From [Clostridium] leptum DSM 753 (GTDB taxonomy: Bacteria; Bacillota; Clostridia; Oscillospirales; Acutalibacteraceae), in the NCBI GenBank assembly GCA_000154345.1, contig DS480349.1, forward strand, positions 372,001 through 436,000: 64,000 nt of DNA. Reading direction: 5' to 3'. Numbering within the stretch: position 1 is the first letter of the stretch; every line of letters starts with the position of its first letter. Positions 6,308 to 14,670 of this stretch are shown here, in pieces. The position numbers and the translations under genes are program-made. The notes under the pieces are model-generated. The model saw only the letters and a program-made list of their open reading frames with translations, did no database searches and was not told the DNA's origin.

Positions 6308-8359
6308 TTAATTTTCTTCTTTTGCTCCGCTCACGATAGAATAATACGCTTTGGAGGTAATCCGGTAAACCAGGATATAGAACAAAGCAAAAACCAGATA
6401 GCATAAGACAGTCACTAAAATCAATAGCTTGGTATTGGTGAGGCCAAACAGTACTAAGAGCTTTGAGATCATGGGAAACGCAAAAGTTAAATGCAGTCCA
6501 GCGGCAATCAGCGGCAAAAAGAACACCGTTAAGACCTGCGAGTTGATGCTCTTTCTGATTTCTTTTTTAGTCATCCCCACCTTCTGCATAATACCAAATC
6601 TTGATTGGTCCTCATAACCCTCTGATATTTGCTTATAGTACATAATCAGAACTGCGGCGAATAGGAAAACGATACCTAAAAGCAGCCCAAGGAAAAACAA
6701 GCCGCCGTTATTAATGTAGAATTCCGTGCGGTTCGCGGCAATGCTTTCCGTCATAATGGCGAAATAGCTTTCCGTATCATTAGGTGGAAGCTCTGATATT
6801 TTTTCTTGGATCTCCGCATCAACCATTATTTGGGTTTCATCGTCACAATCCATATCAAAGCCATAATGCCAGAACAAGGAAAACCTGGAGTTTCCATAGC
6901 TGTCTGTAAGCTGAAGCAAAGGAATTAAAAACTCCTCATAGTCAGGAACGAACAAATAAAGCGAAGGATTCGTCATCCCCGGCGACATATTAAAATCCGA
7001 AAAATTAGTTGTGGCCTTCTTTATTTTGACAGGGCCTGTATTTTCCATCATAATGGTATCCCGCGAGAAATCCTGTGCTGTTGAGTACGCGATGGCTTCT
7101 CCCGGCTTAAGCACCTCATTGCTTTGGGTGAGACGGTTGTAATCCTCAATAGGAACTACGTTCAGATACCACATTTCGGATACATCGTTTCCCGAATTAT
7201 AAAATTCCTCCTCACCGATCCTTAAGGTATCCTGTTCCCAGTAGCCAACAGAAGAGGCACATCGGTAATTCAGTACATTTTTCATTACTTGATGATGGTC
7301 CTGAACCGCTTGCTCCGACAGCTTTATAATCGCTTCCGGTTTATCGGAATTTCTTAAGGTATCCAAATCGCTTACCAGAGCTTCTACAGTAAAATTACGG
7401 GGATAACGGGTTCTTAAGCTGTCTTCCGTACCTAGGTACAGACAAACCGTTGTAGACAGCATTACCAGCACCATTGTATATAAAATGCAAATCGAAGCCA
7501 GACCCGCTCCGTTTCTTTTCATGCGGTACACCATGGAAGAAACCGAAACAAAATGATTGGTTTTATAGTAATATTTTTTATTCTTTTGTAAAACCCTGCA
7601 AATTGCCACAGACCCCGAAACGAAAATAAGGTAGGTCGAAACGATCACCATAATAACTGCGGCAAAAAACCATACCAGAGCTTCCACCGGATCCTCAATG
7701 GTTACGGCGATAAAATAGGCGGCGCCTAAGATGACGATGCCGGCCAGAGCCAAAAACCAATTGGCCTTAGGCGGCCTTTCTCCTGCGTTTTCACTGTGAA
7801 TCAGTTCAATTGGATTGGTTAAGTGAATCTGCCGCAACGCATTCAAGAGAAGAAGGAGAAAAATAACGGCGAACAAAAGCAGTGTCCGCAGGATCGCATC
7901 AGGGCCTAAAGAAAGCGAAAACGTAATGTCGCCGTTTACCAGATTGACCATTCCCAGTTCCGCAAGCTTGGAAAGAAGAATGCCAAAAAACAAGCCGGCA
8001 ATCAGCGCAATCCCGGCGACGATAAGGCTTTCCCATAAAAGGATACGAGCCAGATTCCCCTTCCCCATTCCTAAAATATTATACAAACCAAATTCCTTTT
8101 TTCGCCTGCGAATCAAAAAAGAGTTGGTATAAAAGAGAAAAATCAGGGCAAAGGCGCCGATTACCCAGCTTCCGAAGGACAGCATCGACTGCAAGGTCAT
8201 ACCGCCCCTCATTTCCTCGAGCACCGGACATTCGCTGAGAAAGGAAACCACATAAAACATCATGACCATACCCACGCAGGTGAGAAGATACGGCGTATAC
8301 AGCCTCCTGTTTTTGCGGATTCCCGACCAGGCAAGCTTAAGATAAAAACCGCGCTTCAT
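6308..8359 (-). CDS. BceB-type FtsX-like ABC permease
   Basis: The 683-residue protein has the BceB layout. A first membrane helix at about residues 16-42 and a group of helices to about residue 320 are followed by a large extracellular domain of roughly 200 residues, then three C-terminal helices. The FtsX motif region LIRRRKKEFGLYNILGMGKG lies after helix 2. Such permeases act with BceA to free lipid-II-cycle intermediates from peptide antibiotics, and signal flux to the BceS-type kinase. It overlaps the ATPase gene by four bases and is the last gene of the module. Confidence 0.92.
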   Translation of the reverse strand: MKRGFYLKLAWSGIRKNRRLYTPYLLTCVGMVMMFYVVSFLSECPVLEEMRGGMTLQSMLSFGSWVIGAFALIFLFYTNSFLIRRRKKEFGLYNILGMGKGNLARILLWESLIVAGIALIAGLFFGILLSKLAELGMVNLVNGDITFSLSLGPDAILRTLLLFAVIFLLLLLNALRQIHLTNPIELIHSENAGERPPKANWFLALAGIVILGAAYFIAVTIEDPVEALVWFFAAVIMVIVSTYLIFVSGSVAICRVLQKNKKYYYKTNHFVSVSSMVYRMKRNGAGLASICILYTMVLVMLSTTVCLYLGTEDSLRTRYPRNFTVEALVSDLDTLRNSDKPEAIIKLSEQAVQDHHQVMKNVLNYRCASSVGYWEQDTLRIGEEEFYNSGNDVSEMWYLNVVPIEDYNRLTQSNEVLKPGEAIAYSTAQDFSRDTIMMENTGPVKIKKATTNFSDFNMSPGMTNPSLYLFVPDYEEFLIPLLQLTDSYGNSRFSLFWHYGFDMDCDDETQIMVDAEIQEKISELPPNDTESYFAIMTESIAANRTEFYINNGGLFFLGLLLGIVFLFAAVLIMYYKQISEGYEDQSRFGIMQKVGMTKKEIRKSINSQVLTVFFLPLIAAGLHLTFAFPMISKLLVLFGLTNTKLLILVTVLCYLVFALFYILVYRITSKAYYSIVSGAKEEN

Positions 8360-9120
8360 CGTCTATCACCGCCAGTCGCAAGCATGGTAAGGGTATCGGA
8401 GATCTTTTGATACAATTGCTGATTAGTATTGTTTCCCCGATAAAGCTGGTGAAATACCTCTCCATCCTTGATAAACAGCACTCTTCCCGCGTGGCTGGCC
8501 GCCTTCACAGAGTGAGTGACCATAAGGATTGTCTGTCCGTTGCGATTGATCTCACTGAACAGACTTAACAGCTCGTCGGTAGACTTAGAATCCAACGCGC
8601 CAGTCGGCTCATCCGCCAAAATCAAACGTGGTTCGGTGATCAGTGCTCTGGCGACCGCGGCACGCTGCTTTTGTCCCCCTGAGACCTCATAAGGATATTT
8701 TCTTAAAATTCCCGTAATTCCAAGCTGTCCTGCGATGGGAACAAGGCGGCGCTCCATTTGTGATGGATTTTTCCCCGCCAGTACCAGCGGCAGATAAATA
8801 TTATCCTCAATGGAAAAGGTATCGAGTAGATTGAAATCCTGGAATACAAAGCCCAAATTGTCACGGCGAAAGGCGGAAACCGCCGATTCCTTAATCTTGG
8901 AAAGGTTTTGTCCGTCTAAACTAACTACACCGCTGGTAGGCTTATCCAAGGCGGCTAAAATGTTTAAAAGAGTGGTTTTGCCCGACCCGGATTCTCCCAT
9001 AATAGCTACGTATTCTCCCTCTTCTACACTGAAGGACACGTTTTTTAAAGCCTCTACCTTATTCCCACCGAATCGGGTGGTATAAATCTTTTTCAAGCTG
9101 TTTACTTCTAGAATACTCAT
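8356..9120 (-). CDS. BceA-type ABC ATPase
   Basis: The 254-residue ATPase of the MacB/LolD/BceA class shows Walker A GESGSGKTTL, Q-loop FVFQDFNLLD, signature VSGGQKQR, Walker B ILADEPTGALD and switch His VTHSVKAA. The YEVSGGQKQRAAVARAL stretch is characteristic of the group. AGGAGG precedes the ATG. It has a separate promoter region (9153-9209) downstream of the kinase gene, consistent with the usual response-regulator control of bceAB transcription. Confidence 0.94.
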   Translation of the reverse strand: MSILEVNSLKKIYTTRFGGNKVEALKNVSFSVEEGEYVAIMGESGSGKTTLLNILAALDKPTSGVVSLDGQNLSKIKESAVSAFRRDNLGFVFQDFNLLDTFSIEDNIYLPLVLAGKNPSQMERRLVPIAGQLGITGILRKYPYEVSGGQKQRAAVARALITEPRLILADEPTGALDSKSTDELLSLFSEINRNGQTILMVTHSVKAASHAGRVLFIKDGEVFHQLYRGNNTNQQLYQKISDTLTMLATGGDRR

Positions 9121-9152
9121 TACTTTCCTCCTGTATCTGTGATCGTGTCCCT

Positions 9153-9209
9153 ATTATAGCAGAAAGGGGAAATGCGCCTCCATAGAATCAGCTTACATTT
9201 CCCCTTGTA
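9153..9209 (-). promoter_or_regulatory. bceAB promoter with inverted-repeat candidate BceR site
   Basis: Minus-strand TATAAT lies at 9153-9158 with no good -35 element, typical of an activator-dependent promoter. Upstream, TACA-N8-TGTA at 9194-9209 resembles the divided ACA/TGT half-sites of BceR-family operators. A perfect 11-bp inverted repeat (9164-9174 with 9196-9206) flanks the -35 position and might form an operator or a weak terminator after the kinase gene. The assignment to BceR is inferred from position. Confidence 0.5.
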
Positions 9210-9231
9210 CTTCTTACATTTTCGCAAGTAA

Positions 9232-10221
9232 TTATTCAAACTCTACTTTTTTTCGCTCCAGTTGAATGCGGATTACTGTACCGCTTTCCAACGAAGAATT
9301 TGCGGTAATCGTATGGCCTAAATTGCGGCAGATTCTTCGGCAAAGATAAAGTCCAATACCACTGGCTTTTTTATCGCTTCTTCCGTTATATCCTGTGTAG
9401 CCCTTTTCAAAAATTCGAGGCAGATCCTCTGGGGCAATTCCGATGCCAGTATCACGTATGCATAAAGTTTTAGGGCTTTCCAAATCAATGGCAACGCTGC
9501 CAGAGGGCGTATATTTCAATGCATTGGAAAGCACCTGCTCTAAAACGAACAAAAGCCATTTTTCATCTGTCAGCACAGTAGTATTCAAAGGATGATAACG
9601 CAGCTGAATTTTTTTATTGATAAATTGAGAAGCGTATTTTTTCACCGCTTGCTTGACGATTCTATCCAAGTCATACTCTTGAATTACATAATCTGTGCTT
9701 GCTGAGTCCAGACGAAGAAACATCAGTACCATTTCCACATACTGCTCAATGCGAAATAAATCGTCGGATAGCCTTCTGGAAAAAGAAGAATCCTCATTTT
9801 GCAGATGCAGGCGCATAGAAGCGATAGGCGTTTTGATCTGGTGAGCCCAAATCGTGTAATACTCTACCATATCCGCGTAACGAATGCTCATTTGATTTTC
9901 CAACTGTCTTTGCTCTTCACGAAGCTGCTGAATCAATTGCTGGTAGTCTATGTCATCTTGTGTAACTGCTTCTGGAAAATCTTCCATTACGGCAGCCATC
10001 ATCTCTTGAAGCTTCTGAAGCTTTTTGTGCTTCCGAAAGGCCTTCTGAAAGTCAAAAAGCAAGTATCCAGCGCCTAATGTTGCGCAGATTCCAGCTGGAT
10101 AGAGCACAGCTTCCACCGGCAGATGGTAAAGCGCAAAAACACAGATAAAAATAATGGAGAATAAGATAAAAACGCCGGTTCCGGCCCTTCGCTGCTTAAA
10201 ATAAAAGAAGAAAAAACGCAT
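9232..10221 (-). CDS. BceS-type intramembrane-sensing histidine kinase
   Basis: The 329-residue kinase has two N-terminal helices (about residues 16-33 and 37-55) separated by only a few residues, so there is no extracellular sensor domain, the hallmark of intramembrane-sensing kinases that read the state of a partner transporter. A coiled linker precedes the phosphoacceptor His127 (AHQIKTPIASMRL). The N box NALKYTPSG, G1 DTGIGIAPEDL and G2 ASGIGLYL follow. The gene lies 20 bases downstream of its response regulator. Confidence 0.93.
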   Translation of the reverse strand: MRFFFFYFKQRRAGTGVFILFSIIFICVFALYHLPVEAVLYPAGICATLGAGYLLFDFQKAFRKHKKLQKLQEMMAAVMEDFPEAVTQDDIDYQQLIQQLREEQRQLENQMSIRYADMVEYYTIWAHQIKTPIASMRLHLQNEDSSFSRRLSDDLFRIEQYVEMVLMFLRLDSASTDYVIQEYDLDRIVKQAVKKYASQFINKKIQLRYHPLNTTVLTDEKWLLFVLEQVLSNALKYTPSGSVAIDLESPKTLCIRDTGIGIAPEDLPRIFEKGYTGYNGRSDKKASGIGLYLCRRICRNLGHTITANSSLESGTVIRIQLERKKVEFE

Positions 10222-10241
10222 AAAAATCCTTTCCCGGTTTA

Positions 10242-10913
10242 TCAGCTGATCAAGTATCCTATACCGAATTTTGTGGTGACAAACTGTGTCAAGCCCGCGG
10301 ATTCCAATTTTTTCCGAAGCCTCGTTATATTTACTGTTAAGGTGTTGTCATCAACAAAGCTGTCGGTTTCCCACAATTGCTCCATCAGCTTCTCTCTGCT
10401 GACTACCTTCCCCTTGTTTTTCATTAGGGTGAATAAGATGCGGTATTCATTTTTTGTCAAGGAGATCACCTGATCCTGGTAGACCAAGGTGTTATCTCCA
10501 GTGTTCAGCATAGCCCCATGATGCTCCAGGATTGGAAGTGTTTCTCCAAAATCATAGGCTCTCCGTAATAACGCTTGTATTTTTGCGATCAGAACGCTTT
10601 GATCAAATGGCTTGGAAATAAAATCGTCCGCCCCCATGTTCATGGCCATTACAATGTTCATATTGTCAGATGCGGAAGAAATAAAAATAATCGGCACTTT
10701 AGAAGCTTTGCGGATTTCCTGGCACCAATGATAGCCGTTAAAAAACGGAAGAGAAATGTCCATTAGAATCAGATGAGGCTCATAATCCGCAAAGTCCTTC
10801 AATACATTTCTGAAATTTTGTACGCACTTAGCTTCGAGCTCCCATAGCTTTGCTTGTTCTTTGATCGCCTCGGCGATTCCCATGTCATCCTCAACAATTA
10901 AAATACGATACAT
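10242..10913 (-). CDS. BceR-type response regulator (OmpR family)
   Basis: The 223-residue regulator has a receiver domain with the acidic pocket EDD (residues 8-10), phosphoacceptor Asp52 (LILMDISLP) and Lys near residue 100 (FISKPFD), then a winged-helix OmpR/PhoB output domain at about residues 130-223 (LTKNEYRILFTLMKNKG and ENITRLRKKL-like TVNITRLRKKL). It is the first gene of the module and has its own consensus promoter. By family it should activate the bceAB promoter at 9153-9209. Confidence 0.94.
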   Translation of the reverse strand: MYRILIVEDDMGIAEAIKEQAKLWELEAKCVQNFRNVLKDFADYEPHLILMDISLPFFNGYHWCQEIRKASKVPIIFISSASDNMNIVMAMNMGADDFISKPFDQSVLIAKIQALLRRAYDFGETLPILEHHGAMLNTGDNTLVYQDQVISLTKNEYRILFTLMKNKGKVVSREKLMEQLWETDSFVDDNTLTVNITRLRKKLESAGLTQFVTTKFGIGYLIS

Positions 10914-10987
10914 ACTTTTGCCTTTCTGTTCGGATTTGATGTTTTAAGCATGTGATATTTCCTTTTATTCTAGTTTCCATTTTTACT

Positions 10988-11016
10988 ATTATACGACATT
11001 GCATAATGGGCGGCAA
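10988..11016 (-). promoter_or_regulatory. Promoter of the response regulator/kinase genes
   Basis: Minus-strand TTGCCG (11011-11016), 17-base spacer, TATAAT (10988-10993). The predicted leader is about 70 bases long. Confidence 0.65.
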
Positions 11017-11093
11017 GTCTTAGTTGGCTGAAATATCTCTGGCTGTTCTGATGCGAAATCAAAACGACTTCGCGCTGCGTTTCTTCACCAGTA

Positions 11094-11147
11094 AATTAAA
11101 AAAAGAAAAGCGGCAGCTGCATTCTATTGGATACGGCTGCCGCTTCT
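11094..11147 (-). terminator. Rho-independent terminator after queA
   Basis: A 10-bp stem (11108-11117 with 11136-11145, AAGCGGCAGC/GCTGCCGCTT) is followed on the minus strand by TTTTCTTTTTTT. It lies just past both the annotated queA stop and the stop of the restored reading frame at 11165. Confidence 0.88.
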
Positions 11148-11172
11148 TGATAATTTGTCGGGTTTTATAGTA

Positions 11173-12198
11173 TCAGCATGCTATCACCAAAAGAAAAAAA
11201 CGATACCTTTCCTGTACCGCGGTTTTGTAGGCCTGCATAGTATGGTCATAGCCCGCAAATGCTGAAACCAACATAATTAAGGTGCTTTCAGGCAGGTGGA
11301 AATTGGTAATCAATCCGTCCAGCACCTTAAATTCATAACCAGGATATATGAAAATATTTGTCCATCCTTCACTCGCTTTGATCTGGCCTTCAAAAGTTGC
11401 TACAGATTCCACGGTACGACAGCTGGTAGTTCCGACTCCGATCACTCTGCCGCCGTTTTTCTTTGTTTCCAAAATTAAATCAGCAACTTCCTGACTGATT
11501 TCGTAATGTTCCGAATGCATTTTATGTTCTGTAACATCATCTACTTTCACAGGTCGAAAGGTACCAAGTCCTACATGCAGCGTTACAAACCCTAAGCGGA
11601 TTCCTTTATTTTTCAGCTTTTCCAATAATTCCGGCGTGAAATGCAGACCAGCCGTGGGTGCGGCGGCACTTCCTAATTCCTTAGAATAGACGGTTTGATA
11701 ACGCTCTTTATTCTCCAAACGCTTTGTAATATATGGCGGAAGGGGCATCTGTCCGATTCGATCTAATATATTATAAAAATTTCCCTCTTTAGGATCGAAC
11801 TCAAACCGAATAACTCGATTTCCTCCTTCAACCACTTCTAGGACCTCTGCCTTCAGCAAGCCATTGCCAAAGATAAATCTAGCGCCGGGTTTCGCTTTTT
11901 TTCCAGGTCCCGCCAGAACCTCCCACACGTTTTCTTCTTTGTGCGTCAGAAGCAAAAATTCAACCTGAGAGCCTGTCCCCTCTTTGATTCCATAAATGCG
12001 CGCCGGAAGGACTCGCGAATCATTCAAAATCAGACAATCTCCGGGATTTAAGAACTCTATGATATCATAAAAATGCCGGTGCCCTATGCTGCCTGTTTTT
12101 TTATCCAAAACCATCAATCTGGAATGGTCTCTTGGCTCAATTGGCGTTTGAGCAATCAGTTCTTCTGGTAAATCATAATAAAAATCACTAGTTTTCAT
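11173..12198 (-). CDS. queA: S-adenosylmethionine:tRNA ribosyltransferase-isomerase, 3' frameshift
   Basis: QueA transfers the ribosyl moiety of SAM to preQ1 in tRNA, giving epoxyqueuosine, the step after Tgt. The body is full length and canonical: TSDFYYDLPEELIAQTP, RDHSRLMVL, AAPTAGLHFT, HVGLGTFRPV and GYEFKVLDGLITNFHLP. The last residues after RYRFF are LLVIAC instead of the conserved SFGDxMLI tail. A run of seven T (plus-strand A at 11194-11200) lies exactly there; one more T restores SFGDSMLIL, ending at 11165. Met at 12198 is chosen because GGAGG lies five bases before it. An assembly or sequencing indel, or ribosomal slippage on the T run, are the explanations. Confidence 0.93.
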   Translation of the reverse strand: MKTSDFYYDLPEELIAQTPIEPRDHSRLMVLDKKTGSIGHRHFYDIIEFLNPGDCLILNDSRVLPARIYGIKEGTGSQVEFLLLTHKEENVWEVLAGPGKKAKPGARFIFGNGLLKAEVLEVVEGGNRVIRFEFDPKEGNFYNILDRIGQMPLPPYITKRLENKERYQTVYSKELGSAAAPTAGLHFTPELLEKLKNKGIRLGFVTLHVGLGTFRPVKVDDVTEHKMHSEHYEISQEVADLILETKKNGGRVIGVGTTSCRTVESVATFEGQIKASEGWTNIFIYPGYEFKVLDGLITNFHLPESTLIMLVSAFAGYDHTMQAYKTAVQERYRFFLLVIAC

Positions 12199-12248
12199 AA
12201 TGGCCTCCAAGGTTTTTTTCTAAATCCATCCAAGGTTACGATTCTTTT

Positions 12249-12277
12249 AGTATAATCTCTTTTAAAAAAATTGACAA
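12249..12277 (-). promoter_or_regulatory. queA promoter, sharing its -35 with the asd promoter
   Basis: Minus-strand TTGTCA (12272-12277), 17-base spacer, TATACT (12249-12254). The -35 hexamer overlaps the plus-strand -35 of the lysine operon by five bases, so the two divergent promoters cannot easily be occupied by polymerase together. Confidence 0.7.
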
Positions 12278-12299
12278 CATATCGGAACAATGGTATGAT
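12271..12299 (+). promoter_or_regulatory. Promoter of the lysine riboswitch-asd-dap operon
   Basis: TTGACA (12271-12276), 17-base spacer ending TGG, and TATGAT (12294-12299): a consensus -35 and extended -10. Transcription would begin about 20 bases before the riboswitch P1 stem. Confidence 0.8.
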
Positions 12300-12326
12300 T
12301 AGTATCAAAGAAAAATACGAAACCTA

Positions 12327-12494
12327 AGATAGAGGTGCGTCTTTAGATGATTAGCTGGTTCGAGGTTGCCGAAACCGCAGACATCCAGTAAAAGGCTTTG
12401 GTCGCCGAAGGAAAAGAGTTGGCAGCCCTTTTCCTGGGTGCATTAGCGAACAGCGGTGCAACTGTCATCATGAATTTATGATGGAGAGCTATCT
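12327..12494 (+). promoter_or_regulatory. Lysine riboswitch (L-box)
   Basis: The 168-base element closes with AGATAG (12327-12332) pairing CTATCT (12489-12494). Conserved L-box segments occur in order: AGAGGTGCG, GGTTGCCGAAAC, CCAGTAAAAGG, GTCGCCGAAGG, CTGGGTGCATT, CAACTGTCATC and GGAGAGCTATCT. It belongs to the lysine riboswitch family (RF00168). A transcription terminator lies 65 bases past it (12561-12588), so excess lysine should cause early termination before asd. Confidence 0.96.
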
Positions 12495-12557
12495 GTGCAT
12501 TACCGCAAAATAATATTTCTATAAATGCGCGGGGAGCTTCTTTATTATATTGGATTG

Positions 12558-12588
12558 ATGACCGGTTTACAACCGGTTTTTCTTTTTA
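12558..12588 (+). terminator. Riboswitch-controlled attenuator terminator
   Basis: A perfect 7-bp stem ACCGGTT/AACCGGT (12561-12567, 12571-12577) with a 3-base loop is followed by TTTCTTTTT. It lies between the lysine aptamer and asd, the expected position for the expression platform. The intervening 12495-12557 should hold the antiterminator strand. Confidence 0.88.
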
Positions 12589-12642
12589 TTTGGTGTTTTT
12601 CTATCGTTTCGATTCATAAAATTATTCAGGAGGCTTTCATTT

Positions 12643-13722
12643 ATGAAACAATATCGCGTAGGAATTATTGGCGCCACAGGCATGGTCGGACAGAGATTTG
12701 CTTCTTTGTTGGAAAACCATCCTTGGTTTACAGTAACCGCATTAGCGGCCAGCTCCCGTTCTGCCGGAAAAACATATCAGGAAGCGGTGGGCAGCCGTTG
12801 GGCAATGGCTACACCGATTCCCGCCGCTATGAAAGATATGATAATCCTCGACGCCCAAAAGGATGTGGATAAGGTTACCGCCTTGGTAGATTTTGTTTTC
12901 TGCGCGGTCGACATGAAAAAGGATGAAATCAGGGCGTTGGAAGAAATGTACGCAAAAGCGGAATGTCCTGTCATGTCCAACAATTCCGCCCACCGCAGTA
13001 CTTCCGACGTTCCTATGATTATCCCGGAAATCAACGCTGACCACGCTAAGATTATACCCGCCCAAAGAAAACGGCTTGGAACGAAGAAAGGCTTTATTTC
13101 TGTAAAATCCAACTGTTCTCTTCAGAGCTATGTGCCCGCGGTCAATGCCATGATGGATTTAGGCGTAACTAAAGTATTGGCATGCACCTATCAAGCGATC
13201 TCCGGCGCTGGCAAAACGTTTCAAACATGGCCCGAGATGGTGGATAACGTCATTCCCTATATTGGTGGCGAAGAGGAGAAATCTGAGCAGGAGCCGCTGA
13301 AAATTTGGGGCCATATAGAAGATGATAAAATCGTTAACGCCGCTTCTCCTTCGATTACCTCGCAATGCATTCGCGTGCCGGTTACTGACGGCCACACCGC
13401 AGCAGTATTCGTTTCCTTTGAGAAGAAGGCTGAAATGGAAGAAATCATCGAAAAATGGGAAAGCTATCGCGGCAGGCCTCAGGAATTGAATCTTCCCAGC
13501 GCACCCAAGCAATTTATCCACTATTTCCGCGAAAACGACCGTCCTCAAATCAAAAGCGAGAGAAATCTGGAAGGCGGTATGGCGGTTTCTGTGGGCAGAC
13601 TTCGTCCGGACACTCAATATGATGTTAAATTTGTTTCTATGTCCCATAACACGCTCCGAGGCGCAGCTGGCGGTGCTGTGTTAATGGCGGAACTTTTATG
13701 TGCGGAAGGCTATCTAGATTAA
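12643..13722 (+). CDS. asd: Aspartate-semialdehyde dehydrogenase
   Basis: Asd reduces aspartyl-4-phosphate to aspartate semialdehyde with NADPH, at the branch point to lysine and diaminopimelate. The 359-residue protein begins with the Rossmann motif GIIGATGMVGQRF. The active-site cysteine lies in VKSNCSLQSYVPA, a form closer to the archaeal/fungal branch (TIGR00978) than to the usual bacterial GNPNCST form, and the length also fits that branch. SQCIRVPVTDGHTA holds conserved substrate-binding residues. AGGAGG precedes the ATG. The riboswitch upstream places it under lysine control. Confidence 0.96.
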   Translation: MKQYRVGIIGATGMVGQRFASLLENHPWFTVTALAASSRSAGKTYQEAVGSRWAMATPIPAAMKDMIILDAQKDVDKVTALVDFVFCAVDMKKDEIRALEEMYAKAECPVMSNNSAHRSTSDVPMIIPEINADHAKIIPAQRKRLGTKKGFISVKSNCSLQSYVPAVNAMMDLGVTKVLACTYQAISGAGKTFQTWPEMVDNVIPYIGGEEEKSEQEPLKIWGHIEDDKIVNAASPSITSQCIRVPVTDGHTAAVFVSFEKKAEMEEIIEKWESYRGRPQELNLPSAPKQFIHYFRENDRPQIKSERNLEGGMAVSVGRLRPDTQYDVKFVSMSHNTLRGAAGGAVLMAELLCAEGYLD

Positions 13723-13755
13723 ATGGAAAGCTGCTGAGAAAAAGGAGATTTACTT

Positions 13756-14646
13756 ATGAAAAAGACAGTTTTTACTGGGTCCGGCGTTGCGATCGTGACC
13801 CCTATGCATCAGGACGGCACTGTTAATTTCGAAGAACTGGGACGGGTTCTGGAATTTCAAATTGAAAACGGTACCGACGCTATCATTATCTGTGGTACTA
13901 CCGGAGAATCCGCTACCTTAAATCATGAAGAGCACTGTCAAGTAATCCGTTACGCGATTGAAAAGGTAAATCACAGGATTCCCGTCATCGCTGGTTCGGG
14001 GAGCAATGATACCGCCTATGCCATTGAGCTTTCCCAAGAGGCGGAAAAAATGGGAGCCGACGCCTTGCTGGTTGTGACTCCTTACTACAACAAAACCTCC
14101 CAGGCTGGCTTAATTAAGCATTATCACATGATCGCCGACAGCGTAAACATTCCTATCATTGTTTACAATGTTCCTTCCCGTACCGGTTGTGCGATTCAGC
14201 CCCAAACTTATGTGGAGCTTGCCAAGCATCCGAATATCTGCGGAATAAAGGAAGCGAACGGAAATATAAGCGCTATTGCGCAGACGATAGCTTTATGCGG
14301 CGATATGATTGATATTTATTCCGGGAACGACGATCAGGTAGTTCCGATCATGTCTTTAGGAGGGAAAGGAGTAATTTCTGTATTTGCCAATGTATGCCCT
14401 AAGGAATCCCATGATTTAACCGAGGCGATGCTCCAGGGGAATATGAAAAAGGGTGCCGAGCTTCAGTTAAAATATTTAGAGCTGATGAACGATCTATTTA
14501 TGGATGTGAATCCGATTCCGGTGAAGGAAGCAATGAATATGATGGGCTTCCAATGCGGTCCTTGCCGTATGCCCTTGGTTGAAATGAGCGATGCCGCCAA
14601 GGCAAAATTAAAAGACTGCTTGAGGCGTTATGGATTGATTCAGTAA
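13756..14646 (+). CDS. dapA: 4-hydroxy-tetrahydrodipicolinate synthase
   Basis: DapA condenses pyruvate and aspartate semialdehyde. The 296-residue TIM barrel has the Schiff-base Lys165 (CGIKEANGN), Tyr137 of the proton relay (IVYNVPSRTG) and the substrate loop GTTGES (Thr48, Thr49). It lies 33 bases after asd and 24 before dapB in the lysine-riboswitch operon. AAAGGAG precedes the ATG. In a spore former its product also feeds dipicolinate, through genes not present here. Confidence 0.97.
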   Translation: MKKTVFTGSGVAIVTPMHQDGTVNFEELGRVLEFQIENGTDAIIICGTTGESATLNHEEHCQVIRYAIEKVNHRIPVIAGSGSNDTAYAIELSQEAEKMGADALLVVTPYYNKTSQAGLIKHYHMIADSVNIPIIVYNVPSRTGCAIQPQTYVELAKHPNICGIKEANGNISAIAQTIALCGDMIDIYSGNDDQVVPIMSLGGKGVISVFANVCPKESHDLTEAMLQGNMKKGAELQLKYLELMNDLFMDVNPIPVKEAMNMMGFQCGPCRMPLVEMSDAAKAKLKDCLRRYGLIQ

Positions 14647-14670
14647 AATTTATTACGGGGGACGTAAAAA

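Noticed and set aside
12525..12872. 115-codon plus-strand frame across the riboswitch expression platform and asd start
   Set aside because: It runs through the terminator and is out of frame with asd, whose Rossmann motif is clear.
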